Of a stretch of DNA of 64,000 nucleotides, positions 35,365 to 42,830 are shown piece by piece. The notes under the pieces are model-generated. The model ran no database searches and was not told where the DNA came from. It saw only the letters and a list, made by a program, of their open reading frames with translations. The DNA comes from Riemerella anatipestifer_F (GTDB lineage Bacteria > Bacteroidota > Bacteroidia > Flavobacteriales > Weeksellaceae). Location of the stretch: NCBI RefSeq assembly GCF_037861325.1, contig NZ_JAFELW010000002.1. One strand, written 5' to 3'. Both the position numbers and the translations under genes were made by a program. The first letter of the stretch is position 1; every line of letters starts with the position of its first letter.

Positions 35365-35430
35365 AATGAGTTTTAACATTCCATACTTCTAAGAAAGTAT
35401 CTATAAGTTAGAACTCATTATTTTTTTTCT
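35365..35430 (+). terminator. Strong terminator after the 128-residue protein gene
   Basis: A 13-bp stem with one G-T pair (AATGAGTTTTAAC / GTTAGAACTCATT), an inner ATACTT/AAGTAT stem, then eight T. Confidence 0.75.
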
Positions 35431-35613
35431 AATAAACCACTAATCTATTCCCTATTATGGTAGTAATTTTAGAGATTTTAGTAAAAAAAAATAAAATCTT
35501 AATGTGTGTGTATGTGTAGTATGTACTTAAAAAAAGGGGATTTGAGCTAAAAATAATATTCCTAGATATAATATTATAGCCAAATTGTAGCAGTAACAGT
35601 AGTATATCAGATA

Positions 35614-35841
35614 TTAGTTTTCTATATCTACCAAATCACTTATTTTAATTTCTAGGGCTTCTGCAATTCTATATAATGTGTAGATGGTTGGATTGGTTCT
35701 TCCTGATTCTATTCTAGAAATATTGGTAGGGTCTATTTCTCCTTGCATTTTACCTACTAGTTCCACTTGAGATAACCCTTTAGATTCTCTCATCTCCTTA
35801 ACTTTTTTTCCTATTTTTTTAAGAATTTCAGTTTTTTCCAA
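35614..35841 (-). CDS. XRE-family helix-turn-helix regulator, TTG start
   Basis: A 75-residue single-domain repressor-type protein. The helix-turn-helix is in KVKEMRESKGLSQVELVGKM and QGEIDPTNISRIESGRTNPT, a full HTH_3 domain; the end (ALEIKISDLVDIEN) is family-typical. The only start that keeps the first helix is TTG at 35841-35839; an in-frame stop lies three codons upstream and no ATG is available before residue 18. An inverted repeat lies immediately upstream of the start, so it probably represses itself. It may also govern the defence operon or the integrase. Confidence 0.85.
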   Translation of the reverse strand: MEKTEILKKIGKKVKEMRESKGLSQVELVGKMQGEIDPTNISRIESGRTNPTIYTLYRIAEALEIKISDLVDIEN

Positions 35842-35842
35842 C

Positions 35843-35863
35843 TTGACTTATTTGACAAGTCAA
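35843..35863. promoter_or_regulatory. Operator-like palindrome at the XRE start
   Basis: TTGACTT (35843-35849) and AAGTCAA (35857-35863) with a 7-bp centre, directly abutting the TTG start codon. Typical size and place for an autoregulatory XRE operator. Confidence 0.55.
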
Positions 35864-35983
35864 AATTACTCCTTACATTTGCCTAACTAAATGCCATATA
35901 TGACAATATTTAATTTCTACTCTACATAAGATGAGAGAAATTAGAACTAATACAACTAAATCAACTAATAAAATTTAATAACT

Positions 35984-36667
35984 ATGTTTAAAAATCCTTT
36001 TTCTTTTAGTGGTAGAATTAGAAGAACTGAGTATGGAATTAGTTTTATAATCTACATCATATTGCTTTCAATTATTTCTGCCTATCAAGAATTTCTAGTT
36101 CAAAATATAGCTGATAGTGAAGAAAATACTTATTTATTAACTCTTACCTTTCTTTTATATATACCATTACTCTGGTTTATTATGGCACAGAATACCAAAA
36201 GATGTCATGACAGAGGGAATAGTGGTTTTTATCAATTTATTCCATTTTATACCCTATGGCTAATATTTGGTGAAGGGGAACCAAATGCTAATGAATATGG
36301 GGAGAATCCAAAAGATAAAATACAATTAACACCTAATAAACCTTTAAATGGAAAAAAAATGAATGGAAATTACTCAAAGTTTATTCAAAAGATAAAACAG
36401 ATGAAATTTATCAATAAGATTAATTCTCTTAATTTATCATCAGATGAAATCATAGTACTTTCAGCAGTCACTGGAACATTTGTAGCAACACTATTGGGTT
36501 GTATTTTGGGAGAGACCATTTACTATTATAATGATGGAAATAGAACAGATGATAGTAGCTATGACTATAGTGAATTTCATTTTAACTATGTCTGTGCAAT
36601 TGCTAGTTTCATTATTGTGGGAGGATTGGTATATCTCTACTTGAATAGAGAAAATAAAAAACAATAA
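35984..36667 (+). CDS. DUF805 family membrane protein
   Basis: A 227-residue inner membrane protein. The N-terminal DUF805 domain is recognisable from MFKNPFSFSGRIRRTEYG, NTKRCHDRGNSGFYQFIPFY near 70-90 and GEGEPNANEYGENPKD near 97. After a polar linker (about 112-150) two further membrane helices occur (VTGTFVATLLGCILGETIYY; VCAIASFIIVGGLVYLYL), which are not part of the usual short DUF805 protein. It leads a run of small membrane genes in the element's right arm. Function unknown. Confidence 0.85.
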   Translation: MFKNPFSFSGRIRRTEYGISFIIYIILLSIISAYQEFLVQNIADSEENTYLLTLTFLLYIPLLWFIMAQNTKRCHDRGNSGFYQFIPFYTLWLIFGEGEPNANEYGENPKDKIQLTPNKPLNGKKMNGNYSKFIQKIKQMKFINKINSLNLSSDEIIVLSAVTGTFVATLLGCILGETIYYYNDGNRTDDSSYDYSEFHFNYVCAIASFIIVGGLVYLYLNRENKKQ

Positions 36668-36760
36668 TTAAATAAGTTCTATCCCTTTTAGAATAGAGAT
36701 TTAAAAAGGTTACCCATTATATTCTTCTCAAACAAATAATACAACTAAAAAGATAATATT

Positions 36761-37213
36761 ATGGCAAAAAAAGTATATGTAAATTTTAATGACCCTAGGA
36801 TGGATGCTCTAATGGAAGAGTATTTAATACGAAATCCTCATCTTCTTGATAAAAAAACTAAAAGAAATGCATATGAGAAATTACAGAAGAAGTCCAAAAC
36901 ACAGCCTTTAACACAAGAAGAGCTACAGTTTATAAAATTTTTTGAAGAGGAAATTGAAGCTGATAGAATAGAAGCGGAAAATAAAAAAGCAGAAGCACAG
37001 CATAAACAAAAAATTGAACTTCAAAATCCCAAAAATGAAGTACTACCAAAACCAAATGTGCAACAGAACACAAGTGTTTTTTCTATACAGAGCAAAAGTT
37101 ATGAAAAAATTGGAGAAGCTGCGAAAAATAGTTTGATAATATCAACTATATTATTGCTACTATTTATGTTATGGAAATTATTAAAATATAAAAAGCAAAG
37201 TAAAAATAAGTAG
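36761..37213 (+). CDS. hypothetical tail-anchored protein
   Basis: A 150-residue protein I do not recognise. It starts MAKKVYVNFNDPRMDALMEE, has a charged, probably coiled-coil middle (FFEEEIEADRIEAENKKAEA near 67-86) and one C-terminal membrane helix (SLIISTILLLLFMLWKLL near 125-142) followed by a basic tail. Topology suggests a tail-anchored protein with its bulk in the cytoplasm. It lies 93 bp behind the DUF805 gene. Confidence 0.6.
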   Translation: MAKKVYVNFNDPRMDALMEEYLIRNPHLLDKKTKRNAYEKLQKKSKTQPLTQEELQFIKFFEEEIEADRIEAENKKAEAQHKQKIELQNPKNEVLPKPNVQQNTSVFSIQSKSYEKIGEAAKNSLIISTILLLLFMLWKLLKYKKQSKNK

Positions 37214-37322
37214 TAACCCTATTACTTTATACTATAACCCCCATTTATTTAACTCTTAATATTTTTACTACAGAGACTCTTGAAAGTAAAACTAAAAATA
37301 ATAAACCAAACAATAGACTACT

Positions 37323-37616
37323 ATGAAAAACATCATTAAAACATTAGTTATTCCAACACTTATATTTACCAGCTGTACTGTTAAAAAAGATTTATATATC
37401 ATAGATGGTAGTAAATCAGATGGTACATTGACTTTAGCTACAGAGTATGATGCTGCTTTTAGAGTAAAGATTGATATGCAAAAGGCAAAACAAAATGCAT
37501 CAGAAAAATGTAAAGCTTGGGGATATAAAGAAGCTGATTTTTTTGACACGGGAGTTACTCAAGCTATAGGGGCAGGCAGAAGAAGAATTATTTATAAAGT
37601 TCAGTGCTTAGATTAA
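37323..37616 (+). CDS. YecR-like small lipoprotein
   Basis: A 97-residue lipoprotein. The signal peptide ends in a lipobox (TLIFTSC, Cys18). The mature part includes DGTLTLATEYDAAFRVKID, KQNASEKCKAWGYKEADFFD and a C-terminal RRRIIYKVQC, with two further cysteines that could pair. This pattern resembles YecR-type lipoproteins, known from enterobacteria and mobile elements, without a firm function. The family call is moderate. Confidence 0.65.
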   Translation: MKNIIKTLVIPTLIFTSCTVKKDLYIIDGSKSDGTLTLATEYDAAFRVKIDMQKAKQNASEKCKAWGYKEADFFDTGVTQAIGAGRRRIIYKVQCLD

Positions 37617-37641
37617 ATAAAATTATATTGAACTTAAAGTA

Positions 37642-37944
37642 ATGTATGTTGCACAAATGAATGTACTAAAAATATTCCTTGTTATAATACTTCTTTTATG
37701 TCTATTTGATATGCCCTATGGGTATTATCAATTAGTAAGATTTATTGCCCTAATATGTTTTTCTATGTTAGCTTATCAATATAGAAACAACCATACCTTG
37801 CTTGTTATTTTTATTAGTTTGGCTTTACTATTTCAACCATTTATAAAAATTGCATTAGGAAGAACTCTATGGAACATCATAGATGTTGTGGTGGCTATTT
37901 TTTTATTGATACTCTTAAAAGTGGAGCATAAAGATGAAAAATAA
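37642..37944 (+). CDS. small multi-pass membrane protein (DUF6804-like)
   Basis: A 100-residue hydrophobic protein with about four membrane helices (LKIFLVIILLLCLFDM; LVRFIALICFSMLAYQY; LLVIFISLALLFQPFIKI; IIDVVVAIFLLILLKV). The segment FDMPYGYYQLVRF is of the type I associate with DUF6804. The likely start is the internal ATG at residue 7 (37660), since MYVAQ precedes the first helix awkwardly; both are possible. It lies 25 bp after the lipoprotein gene, likely co-transcribed. Confidence 0.6.
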   Translation: MYVAQMNVLKIFLVIILLLCLFDMPYGYYQLVRFIALICFSMLAYQYRNNHTLLVIFISLALLFQPFIKIALGRTLWNIIDVVVAIFLLILLKVEHKDEK

Positions 37945-37974
37945 ATTCTACGAAGGCAATATAGAAAATAATAT

Positions 37975-38001
37975 AACCACTCAAATTAGAGTGGTTTTTT
38001 T
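37975..38001 (+). terminator. Terminator after the small membrane protein gene
   Basis: Eight-bp stem AACCACTC / GAGTGGTT with a 6-nt loop, followed by a T run. Confidence 0.75.
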
Positions 38002-38013
38002 ATATCAAAATCT

Positions 38014-38445
38014 ATGGAAAATTTTAATTTACCTTTTGTGTTAAGACAAGATTATGAGACTTGGGAATTTGAACTAGAAGTTTTAGATATAGAAAGAGTA
38101 CCTAACTATGATAGCTATCTGTATATAGGAGAAGCAAAGGAGTTTCTCAATCAAAAGCCTAATAAAGCTGAATTAATATTCTACTGGGATAGACTAGAAG
38201 CTGTCATCTTGACTTTCTTTCATATTGGAATAGATGCTATTGAAGAGATTAAAAACACTCTAAAGTGCAAGTATTCCCTTGCTTCCTATGAGGTGCACCT
38301 CAATTATGATTTATATGAATATTATGCAGGAGAAATACAACTATTTCTAGTTTTAAAGAAACCTAATAGCTTACTTGTAATCTATGGCAACTCATTTTCT
38401 TTAGAAGAAATAAAATCTAATGTTCTAGAAGAAATTTCAGACTAA
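38014..38445 (+). CDS. hypothetical acidic protein at the right end of the element
   Basis: A 143-residue cytosolic protein of unknown function (MENFNLPFVLRQDYETWEFE). It is acidic and mixes helices and strands (GEAKEFLNQKPNKAELIFYW; YYAGEIQLFLVLKKPNSLLV). It is the last gene before attR and starts 13 bp after a terminator, so its promoter may overlap that hairpin. It may be cargo or an excision-related gene, but is not a recognisable excisionase. Confidence 0.55.
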   Translation: MENFNLPFVLRQDYETWEFELEVLDIERVPNYDSYLYIGEAKEFLNQKPNKAELIFYWDRLEAVILTFFHIGIDAIEEIKNTLKCKYSLASYEVHLNYDLYEYYAGEIQLFLVLKKPNSLLVIYGNSFSLEEIKSNVLEEISD

Positions 38446-38446
38446 A

Positions 38447-38473
38447 AGGTATACTTTTAGGCATACCCTAATT
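38447..38473 (+). promoter_or_regulatory. Right candidate integrase arm site
   Basis: AGGCATACCCTAATT at 38459-38473 repeats the left-end site exactly, in the same orientation. A weaker copy AGGTATAC precedes it at 38447. Confidence 0.5.
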
Positions 38474-38519
38474 CAGAAAAAAATGAAAAACATTAAATAT
38501 CAAAATGTAAAAATATAAA

Positions 38520-38673
38520 GTTCGAGCCCAGCAGGAGGAGCAAAAAGACTTACAGAAATGTAAGTCTTTTTTGTTTTATAACTCTATATCTGCAAGTTAT
38601 CTCATAACTTAATATTTTTCTCATAGTCTTTAAGTCATTATTTTATCCTAGTTTTTAAGATAAAAAGGCACAC
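38520..38673 (+). repeat. attR direct repeat with tRNA-Asn 3' fragment
   Basis: Right copy, 154 bp, starting with the tRNA-Asn T-arm end (GTTCGAGCCCAGCAGGAGG) and its terminator hairpin, here a perfect stem. It carries four substitutions and one extra A against attL. No tRNA 5' half precedes it, so it is not a gene. Confidence 0.9.
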
Positions 38674-38833
38674 AATTAGGAACACCATTTGAGAACACTT
38701 ACTATAATATAGAATACGCATCCTAACAAGAAAGAAACCAACCTTTAATATTTACAATCCTCTAACTAGACTCCTCAAAATGACAAAAAATAACTTTACT
38801 TTATATTTTCATATCCATATTTAATTAAATTTC

Positions 38834-38841
38834 TATATTTG
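38834..38841 (+). promoter_or_regulatory. Promoter of the riboswitch-NhaC transcript
   Basis: TATATTTG (TAnnTTTG) a few bases before the aptamer, inside an 18-mer identical to the tRNA-Asn promoter. Confidence 0.65.
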
Positions 38842-38848
38842 CACCACT

Positions 38849-38920
38849 GTATTTATCAAGAACCTTCTATAAGAAAGGTAGCAACCTGCAACAACAAGCA
38901 AGGTGCTGAAACGATAAGCC
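38849..38920 (+). ncRNA. Compact SAM (S-box-like) riboswitch
   Basis: The conserved S-box core is visible: TTATCAAGA at the P1 5' side (38853-38861), GCAACCTGC at 38881-38889, GCAAGGTGCT at 38898-38907, and GATAAG at 38913-38918 closing P1 with TTTATC. P2 is a simple hairpin (CCTT/AAGG) without the usual kink-turn length, and P4 seems missing or reduced, so the aptamer is only about 70 nt. It binds S-adenosylmethionine in the known class. The downstream gene is a transporter of the type that includes MetT, which fits methionine control. Subtype (SAM-I or a SAM-I/IV variant) is not decided. Confidence 0.75.
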
Positions 38921-38935
38921 TTAACAAAGGAAAAA

Positions 38936-38992
38936 ATGTTGTCTTTAAGTATTCCACATTATTTCTTAAGTTACAACGAGGTTCATTGGTAA
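38936..38992 (+). CDS. Short leader ORF after the riboswitch
   Basis: An 18-codon ORF, MLSLSIPHYFLSYNEVHW, whose TAA abuts a second mini-ORF (ATG 38993, 10 codons) that overlaps the transporter start by ATGA. The second ORF starts a hairpin AATGCAG/CTGCATT (38992-38998, 39010-39016) just ahead of the transporter ATG. The arrangement suggests translational coupling or a sequestering expression platform. No peptide evidence. Confidence 0.35.
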   Translation: MLSLSIPHYFLSYNEVHW

Positions 38993-39021
38993 ATGCAGAT
39001 TAGACAAAACTGCATTAAAAA

Positions 39022-40326
39022 ATGAAAAAAACTTCTATTATCTCTGTTATTCCTCTACTGGTATTTGTATCCATTTTTATTGGTAGTGGTATTTATTTTA
39101 ACTATTTTTACGCCTTACCTTCTCCCATTGCTGTAATGGCAGGCATTGTAGCGGCTTTCATTTTATTTAAAGAGCCTTTTAACGAAAAAATAAATACTTT
39201 CCTAAACGGTTGTGGCGACCACAAGATACTCAATATGTGTATTATCTATCTGCTCGCTGGAGCTTTCGCTGTGGTATCTAAGTACATTGGAAGCGTGGAT
39301 ATTATTGTGGATTTTGGAGTGAGTATAATTTCCTCCTCATACATTCCTTTGGGTATTTTTATTATCGCTGCTTTTATTTCTATATCATCTGGAACTTCCG
39401 TAGGAACTATTGTAGCTTTAGGCTCTGTGGTAGTTGGATTCGCTGACAAAGGGATAGATATTAACTTATTAGGAGCAGCACTATTAGGTGGAGCTATGCT
39501 AGGAGATAACCTATCCGTAATTTCGGATACTACCATAGCCGCTACCCAAACACTTGAATGTGAAATGAAAGATAAATTTAGAACTAATCTCAAAATAGCC
39601 CTCCCTGCTGCTATTGTTACCTGTATACTGTATGTTGTATTAGCAAATACAAATACTCCTGCCAGCAACATCACATCCAGCTCCTCTCCAACTAATACCT
39701 ATCAGCTATTTCTAATACTACCATATCTATTAGTAATCCTTCTTTCACTTATGGGTATTAATGTTTTTTTAGTGCTTCTACTGGGTGTTTTATTTAGTAG
39801 TTTTTTAGGTTTTTTTATTTTGGATTTTGGGATACTAGAAATTAGTAAAAAAATATATGAAGGTTTCACCAGTATGCAAGAGATTTTTATACTTTCCTTT
39901 TTTACAGGAGGCTTAGCTGCCTTAGTTGAAAAAGCTGGAGGAATGGATTTTCTTCTTAACAGAATAAAAAAAATTATTTCAGGAAGAAAATCCGCTTTAC
40001 TAGGTGTCGGTACACTTGTAAGCCTTGTAGATATGGCAACTGCCAATAACACGATAGCTATTATTATATCAGGTAAAATTGCTAAAAATATAAGTACACA
40101 CTATAAAATAGCTCCTAGATTTATGGCATCTATACTAGATATTTTTTCTTGTGTTATACAAGGTCTTCTCCCTTATGGAGCTCAGATACTTATTATCATT
40201 GGACTAAGCAATAACCGTATTGACTACTTCAACTTAGTAAGCCATACTTTTTATCCTATCCTATTACTTTTATGTGTACTTATTTGGATTTTCTTCTCTA
40301 AAGAAACGAAGAAAGAACAAGCATAA
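39022..40326 (+). CDS. NhaC-family Na+/H+ antiporter, possibly methionine transporter MetT
   Basis: A 434-residue polytopic membrane protein with about ten helices. Blocks typical of the NhaC/ion-transporter superfamily: FISISSGTSVGTIVALGSVV near 114-133, LLGGAMLGDNLSVISDTTIA near 150-170, and DMATANNTIAIIISGKIAKN near 336. In this superfamily MetT members are sodium-driven methionine carriers known from SAM-riboswitch regulons. The riboswitch directly upstream therefore points to methionine rather than proton exchange; this is inference from context. Its transcript ends at a shared terminator with ftsH. Confidence 0.82.
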   Translation: MKKTSIISVIPLLVFVSIFIGSGIYFNYFYALPSPIAVMAGIVAAFILFKEPFNEKINTFLNGCGDHKILNMCIIYLLAGAFAVVSKYIGSVDIIVDFGVSIISSSYIPLGIFIIAAFISISSGTSVGTIVALGSVVVGFADKGIDINLLGAALLGGAMLGDNLSVISDTTIAATQTLECEMKDKFRTNLKIALPAAIVTCILYVVLANTNTPASNITSSSSPTNTYQLFLILPYLLVILLSLMGINVFLVLLLGVLFSSFLGFFILDFGILEISKKIYEGFTSMQEIFILSFFTGGLAALVEKAGGMDFLLNRIKKIISGRKSALLGVGTLVSLVDMATANNTIAIIISGKIAKNISTHYKIAPRFMASILDIFSCVIQGLLPYGAQILIIIGLSNNRIDYFNLVSHTFYPILLLLCVLIWIFFSKETKKEQA

Positions 40327-40331
40327 AAAAC

Positions 40332-40368
40332 AAAAACAGACTGCCTTATCAAAAAGCAGTCTGTTTTT
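40332..40368. terminator. Bidirectional terminator between NhaC gene and ftsH
   Basis: A 13-bp perfect stem AAAAACAGACTGC / GCAGTCTGTTTTT between convergent genes, with T runs both ways. Confidence 0.85.
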
Positions 40369-40390
40369 ATTTTTAGTTTTCTATTATTGA

Positions 40391-42370
40391 TTAGCTCTTG
40401 TTTTCTTCATCATTATCAATCACCACTGGCTCATCATCTTTCTTAATATCTTCTGTAGATGAAACGGGAGTTTCAGTAAGTTCTGGATCCCACGCTCTCT
40501 TGCCAAATATCGCTTCTAAATCTTCACGGAAGATAACTTCTTTCTCAAGGAGTTTTTCCGCTAATGCATCTAGTTTATCTCTATTTTCGTTCAAAATATT
40601 GATAGCTCTTTGATACTGACCTTCAATAATTTTAGAAATTTCTTCGTCTATCATTTTAGCCGTTTGCTCAGAATATGGCTTACTAAAACTATACTCCTGC
40701 TGTCCTGAACTATCGTAGTAAGAAATATTCCCTACCTTATCATTTAGACCATAAATAGTGACCATTGCTTGAGCCTGTTTTGTAACTCTTTCTAAATCAG
40801 ACAAAGCTCCCGTAGAAATAGTTCCAAACACCACTTGCTCAGCAGCTCTACCACCTAGAGTTGCACACATTTCGTCTAGCATCTGCTCTGTAGTAGTAAG
40901 CTGTCTTTCCTCAGGAAGATACCAAGCCGCACCTAGAGAACGCCCTCTAGGGACAATAGTTACCTTAAGCAGCGGTGCTGCGTGTTCTACTAACCAACTA
41001 ATACTCGCATGACCAGCCTCATGGAATGCCACTCTTCTCTTTTCGGAAGGTTTAATGGCTTTATTTTTCTTCTCTAGTCCCCCTATAATTCTATCTACTG
41101 CATCTAAGAAATCTTGTTTCCCTACCGCTTCGTGCCCTTTTCTTGCCGCCACTAATGCCGCTTCATTACACACATTCGCAATATCTGCACCACTAAAACC
41201 AGGTGTTTGCTTTGCCAAAAACTCTACCTCTACAGTATTGTCTAGTTTTATTTTAGCTAAATGAACATTAAATATTTGTTTTCTCTCGTGTAATTCAGGC
41301 AAATCCACATAGATAGAACGATCAAACCTTCCTGCACGCATCAAGGCTTTATCCAAAATATCTGCACGGTTGGTTGCTGCCATCACTATCACATTAGTGT
41401 CCGTACCAAAGCCGTCCATTTCTGTTAAAAGTTGGTTCAAGGTATTTTCTCTCTCATCATTTCCTCCCGTTAAAGAACCTCTACCTCTAGCTCTACCAAT
41501 AGCGTCTATCTCATCTATAAATATGATGGCTGGCGATTTTGCTTTAGCTTGAGCAAACAAATCTCTTACCCTAGAAGCACCAACACCCACAAACATCTCT
41601 ACGAAATCTGAACCAGATAACGAAAAGAAAGGGACTTTAGCCTCACCAGCAACTGCTTTAGCCAATAAAGTTTTACCTGTTCCTGGAGGTCCTACAAGAA
41701 GTACTCCTTTAGGTATTTTCCCACCTAGTTTAGTATATTTTTCTGCATTTTTAAGGAAGTCCACTACCTCTTGTACCTCTTCTTTAGCCCCTTCTAATCC
41801 TGCAACATCTTTAAATGTTACCTGCACTTTATCTTTTTCATCAAAAAGCTTAGCTCTAGATTTTCCTATGTTAAAAATCTGACCACCAGCACCACTGCCT
41901 CCTGCCATCTTTCTAAAGATAACAAAGTAGAACAAAAACATAATCCCTATCCAAAACAAAGCTTGGAATAATAAGCTCTGCATTGGCGATTCAGAGTCAT
42001 CAAAATCCATAGATGTCTTTATCTGTGGATTCTCCTTCTTTATAGCATCATATCTCTGCTGGAAATATTGTAAATCTCCAAAAGCAAACTTAAAGTCTGG
42101 CGCTGGCTGCAATGCCATAAGTGGATTATCCGCTTGTTTAGATGCGTCCTTTGAAACTGTTTTTGCTGTTTTGGTTAAGAAAACTTGCCCTTCTTTAGAA
42201 TCTCTCATTAACACTAGGTTCTCTACCTTACCTGCTTTCATCATATTAAAAAACTCATCTTCGTTGATGGTTTTTGTATTAGACGAAGAAAATAACTTTG
42301 GCAAAAATAAAACTGCCAAAGCACCAAAAATAAGTAAATAGAACCAGTTGAACCCTTTATTTTTATCCAT
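40391..42370 (-). CDS. ftsH: ATP-dependent zinc metalloprotease FtsH
   Basis: Membrane-anchored AAA+ protease for quality control and regulator turnover. 659 residues: first membrane helix FNWFYLLIFGALAVLFLP, a periplasmic domain, second helix (LFWIGIMFLFYFVIFRKM near 138-155), the AAA core with Walker A GPPGTGKTLLAKAVAGEA near 228, pore loop FVEMFVGVGASRVRDLF, Walker B IIFIDEIDAIGRARG, second region of homology AATNRADILDKALMRAGRFD, and the M41 zinc motif HEAGH in RVAFHEAGHASISWL near 450. Complete. The rsfS gene lies 16 bp upstream, so the two form an operon. Confidence 0.98.
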   Translation of the reverse strand: MDKNKGFNWFYLLIFGALAVLFLPKLFSSSNTKTINEDEFFNMMKAGKVENLVLMRDSKEGQVFLTKTAKTVSKDASKQADNPLMALQPAPDFKFAFGDLQYFQQRYDAIKKENPQIKTSMDFDDSESPMQSLLFQALFWIGIMFLFYFVIFRKMAGGSGAGGQIFNIGKSRAKLFDEKDKVQVTFKDVAGLEGAKEEVQEVVDFLKNAEKYTKLGGKIPKGVLLVGPPGTGKTLLAKAVAGEAKVPFFSLSGSDFVEMFVGVGASRVRDLFAQAKAKSPAIIFIDEIDAIGRARGRGSLTGGNDERENTLNQLLTEMDGFGTDTNVIVMAATNRADILDKALMRAGRFDRSIYVDLPELHERKQIFNVHLAKIKLDNTVEVEFLAKQTPGFSGADIANVCNEAALVAARKGHEAVGKQDFLDAVDRIIGGLEKKNKAIKPSEKRRVAFHEAGHASISWLVEHAAPLLKVTIVPRGRSLGAAWYLPEERQLTTTEQMLDEMCATLGGRAAEQVVFGTISTGALSDLERVTKQAQAMVTIYGLNDKVGNISYYDSSGQQEYSFSKPYSEQTAKMIDEEISKIIEGQYQRAINILNENRDKLDALAEKLLEKEVIFREDLEAIFGKRAWDPELTETPVSSTEDIKKDDEPVVIDNDEENKS

Positions 42371-42386
42371 CTTTTCGCTTAAAATT

Positions 42387-42755
42387 TTAATTTAAATCTT
42401 CTATCTTAGTTACTTCCGCATCTCCCCAAAGTTCTTCAATTTCATAGTATTCTCTGATATGCTTTTGGAAAACATGCACCACCACAGATACATAATCTAC
42501 CAGTACCCACAATGCATTTTCTGCACCTTCGGTATGCCAAGGGCGTTCTCTAAGTTCGTTACGCACTGTTTTTTCTATATTGCCTGCAATAGCGGACACT
42601 TGCGTATTAGAATTTCCGCTACAGATGATAAAATAATCCGCTACGGCATTTTCTATTTTAGTTAAGTTAAGTACTTGGATATCTTCTCCCTTAGTATCTT
42701 GTATCGCTTTGATGATAGTGTCTATCAACTCTTGTTTATCGTTTGTATTACTCAT
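42387..42755 (-). CDS. rsfS: ribosome silencing factor RsfS
   Basis: A 122-residue protein of the RsfS/Iojap family. It binds ribosomal protein L14 and blocks subunit joining when nutrients are short. Signatures: DIQVLNLTKIENAVADYFII near 30, CSGNSNTQVSAIAGNIE, and PWHTEGAENALWVLVDYVSV plus VVHVFQKHIREYYEIEELWG. Its promoter (-7 at 42774-42781) diverges from that of birA. Confidence 0.96.
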   Translation of the reverse strand: MSNTNDKQELIDTIIKAIQDTKGEDIQVLNLTKIENAVADYFIICSGNSNTQVSAIAGNIEKTVRNELRERPWHTEGAENALWVLVDYVSVVVHVFQKHIREYYEIEELWGDAEVTKIEDLN

Positions 42756-42773
42756 TCAAAAATGTATTATCTG

Positions 42774-42781
42774 CAAATTTA
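42774..42781 (-). promoter_or_regulatory. -7 element for rsfS-ftsH
   Basis: Minus-strand TAAATTTG (TAnnTTTG), 18 bp before the rsfS start. Confidence 0.55.
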
Positions 42782-42816
42782 ATTGTTTTTTATTTATTTT
42801 ATCTACTTTAACACCG

Positions 42817-42824
42817 TAATTTTG
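42817..42824 (+). promoter_or_regulatory. -7 element for birA, leaderless
   Basis: TAATTTTG (TAnnTTTG) ends 6 bp before the ATG at 42831, supporting that start over the longer frame beginning at 42783. Confidence 0.55.
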
Positions 42825-42830
42825 CCCATT

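Larger units (their letters stand above)
19192..38673 (+). mobile_element. Integrative element in tRNA-Asn carrying a defence operon
   Basis: About 19.3 kb bounded by imperfect direct repeats that begin inside the tRNA T-arm. The first gene is a tyrosine recombinase reading inward from the tRNA end, the classic island layout. Content: integrase, SF2 helicase-like protein, Sak4-like ATPase, DUF3871 protein, a four-gene defence operon, an XRE regulator and small membrane proteins. No relaxase, type IV secretion, terminase, capsid or tail genes are visible. It is therefore either an excisable but non-autonomous element or a satellite relying on helper functions. The element reads clearly more AT-rich than the chromosome around it. 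Confidence 0.88.

Noticed and set aside
38520..38541. Second tRNA-Asn gene
   Set aside because: Only the 3' T-arm and acceptor part is present; no D-arm or anticodon arm precede it.
19192..38673. Intact prophage
   Set aside because: No terminase, portal, capsid, tail or lysis genes in any reading frame, despite the Sak4-like ATPase.
39246..39674. 142-codon minus-strand ORF inside the NhaC gene
   Set aside because: Antisense shadow of a well-supported membrane protein gene.
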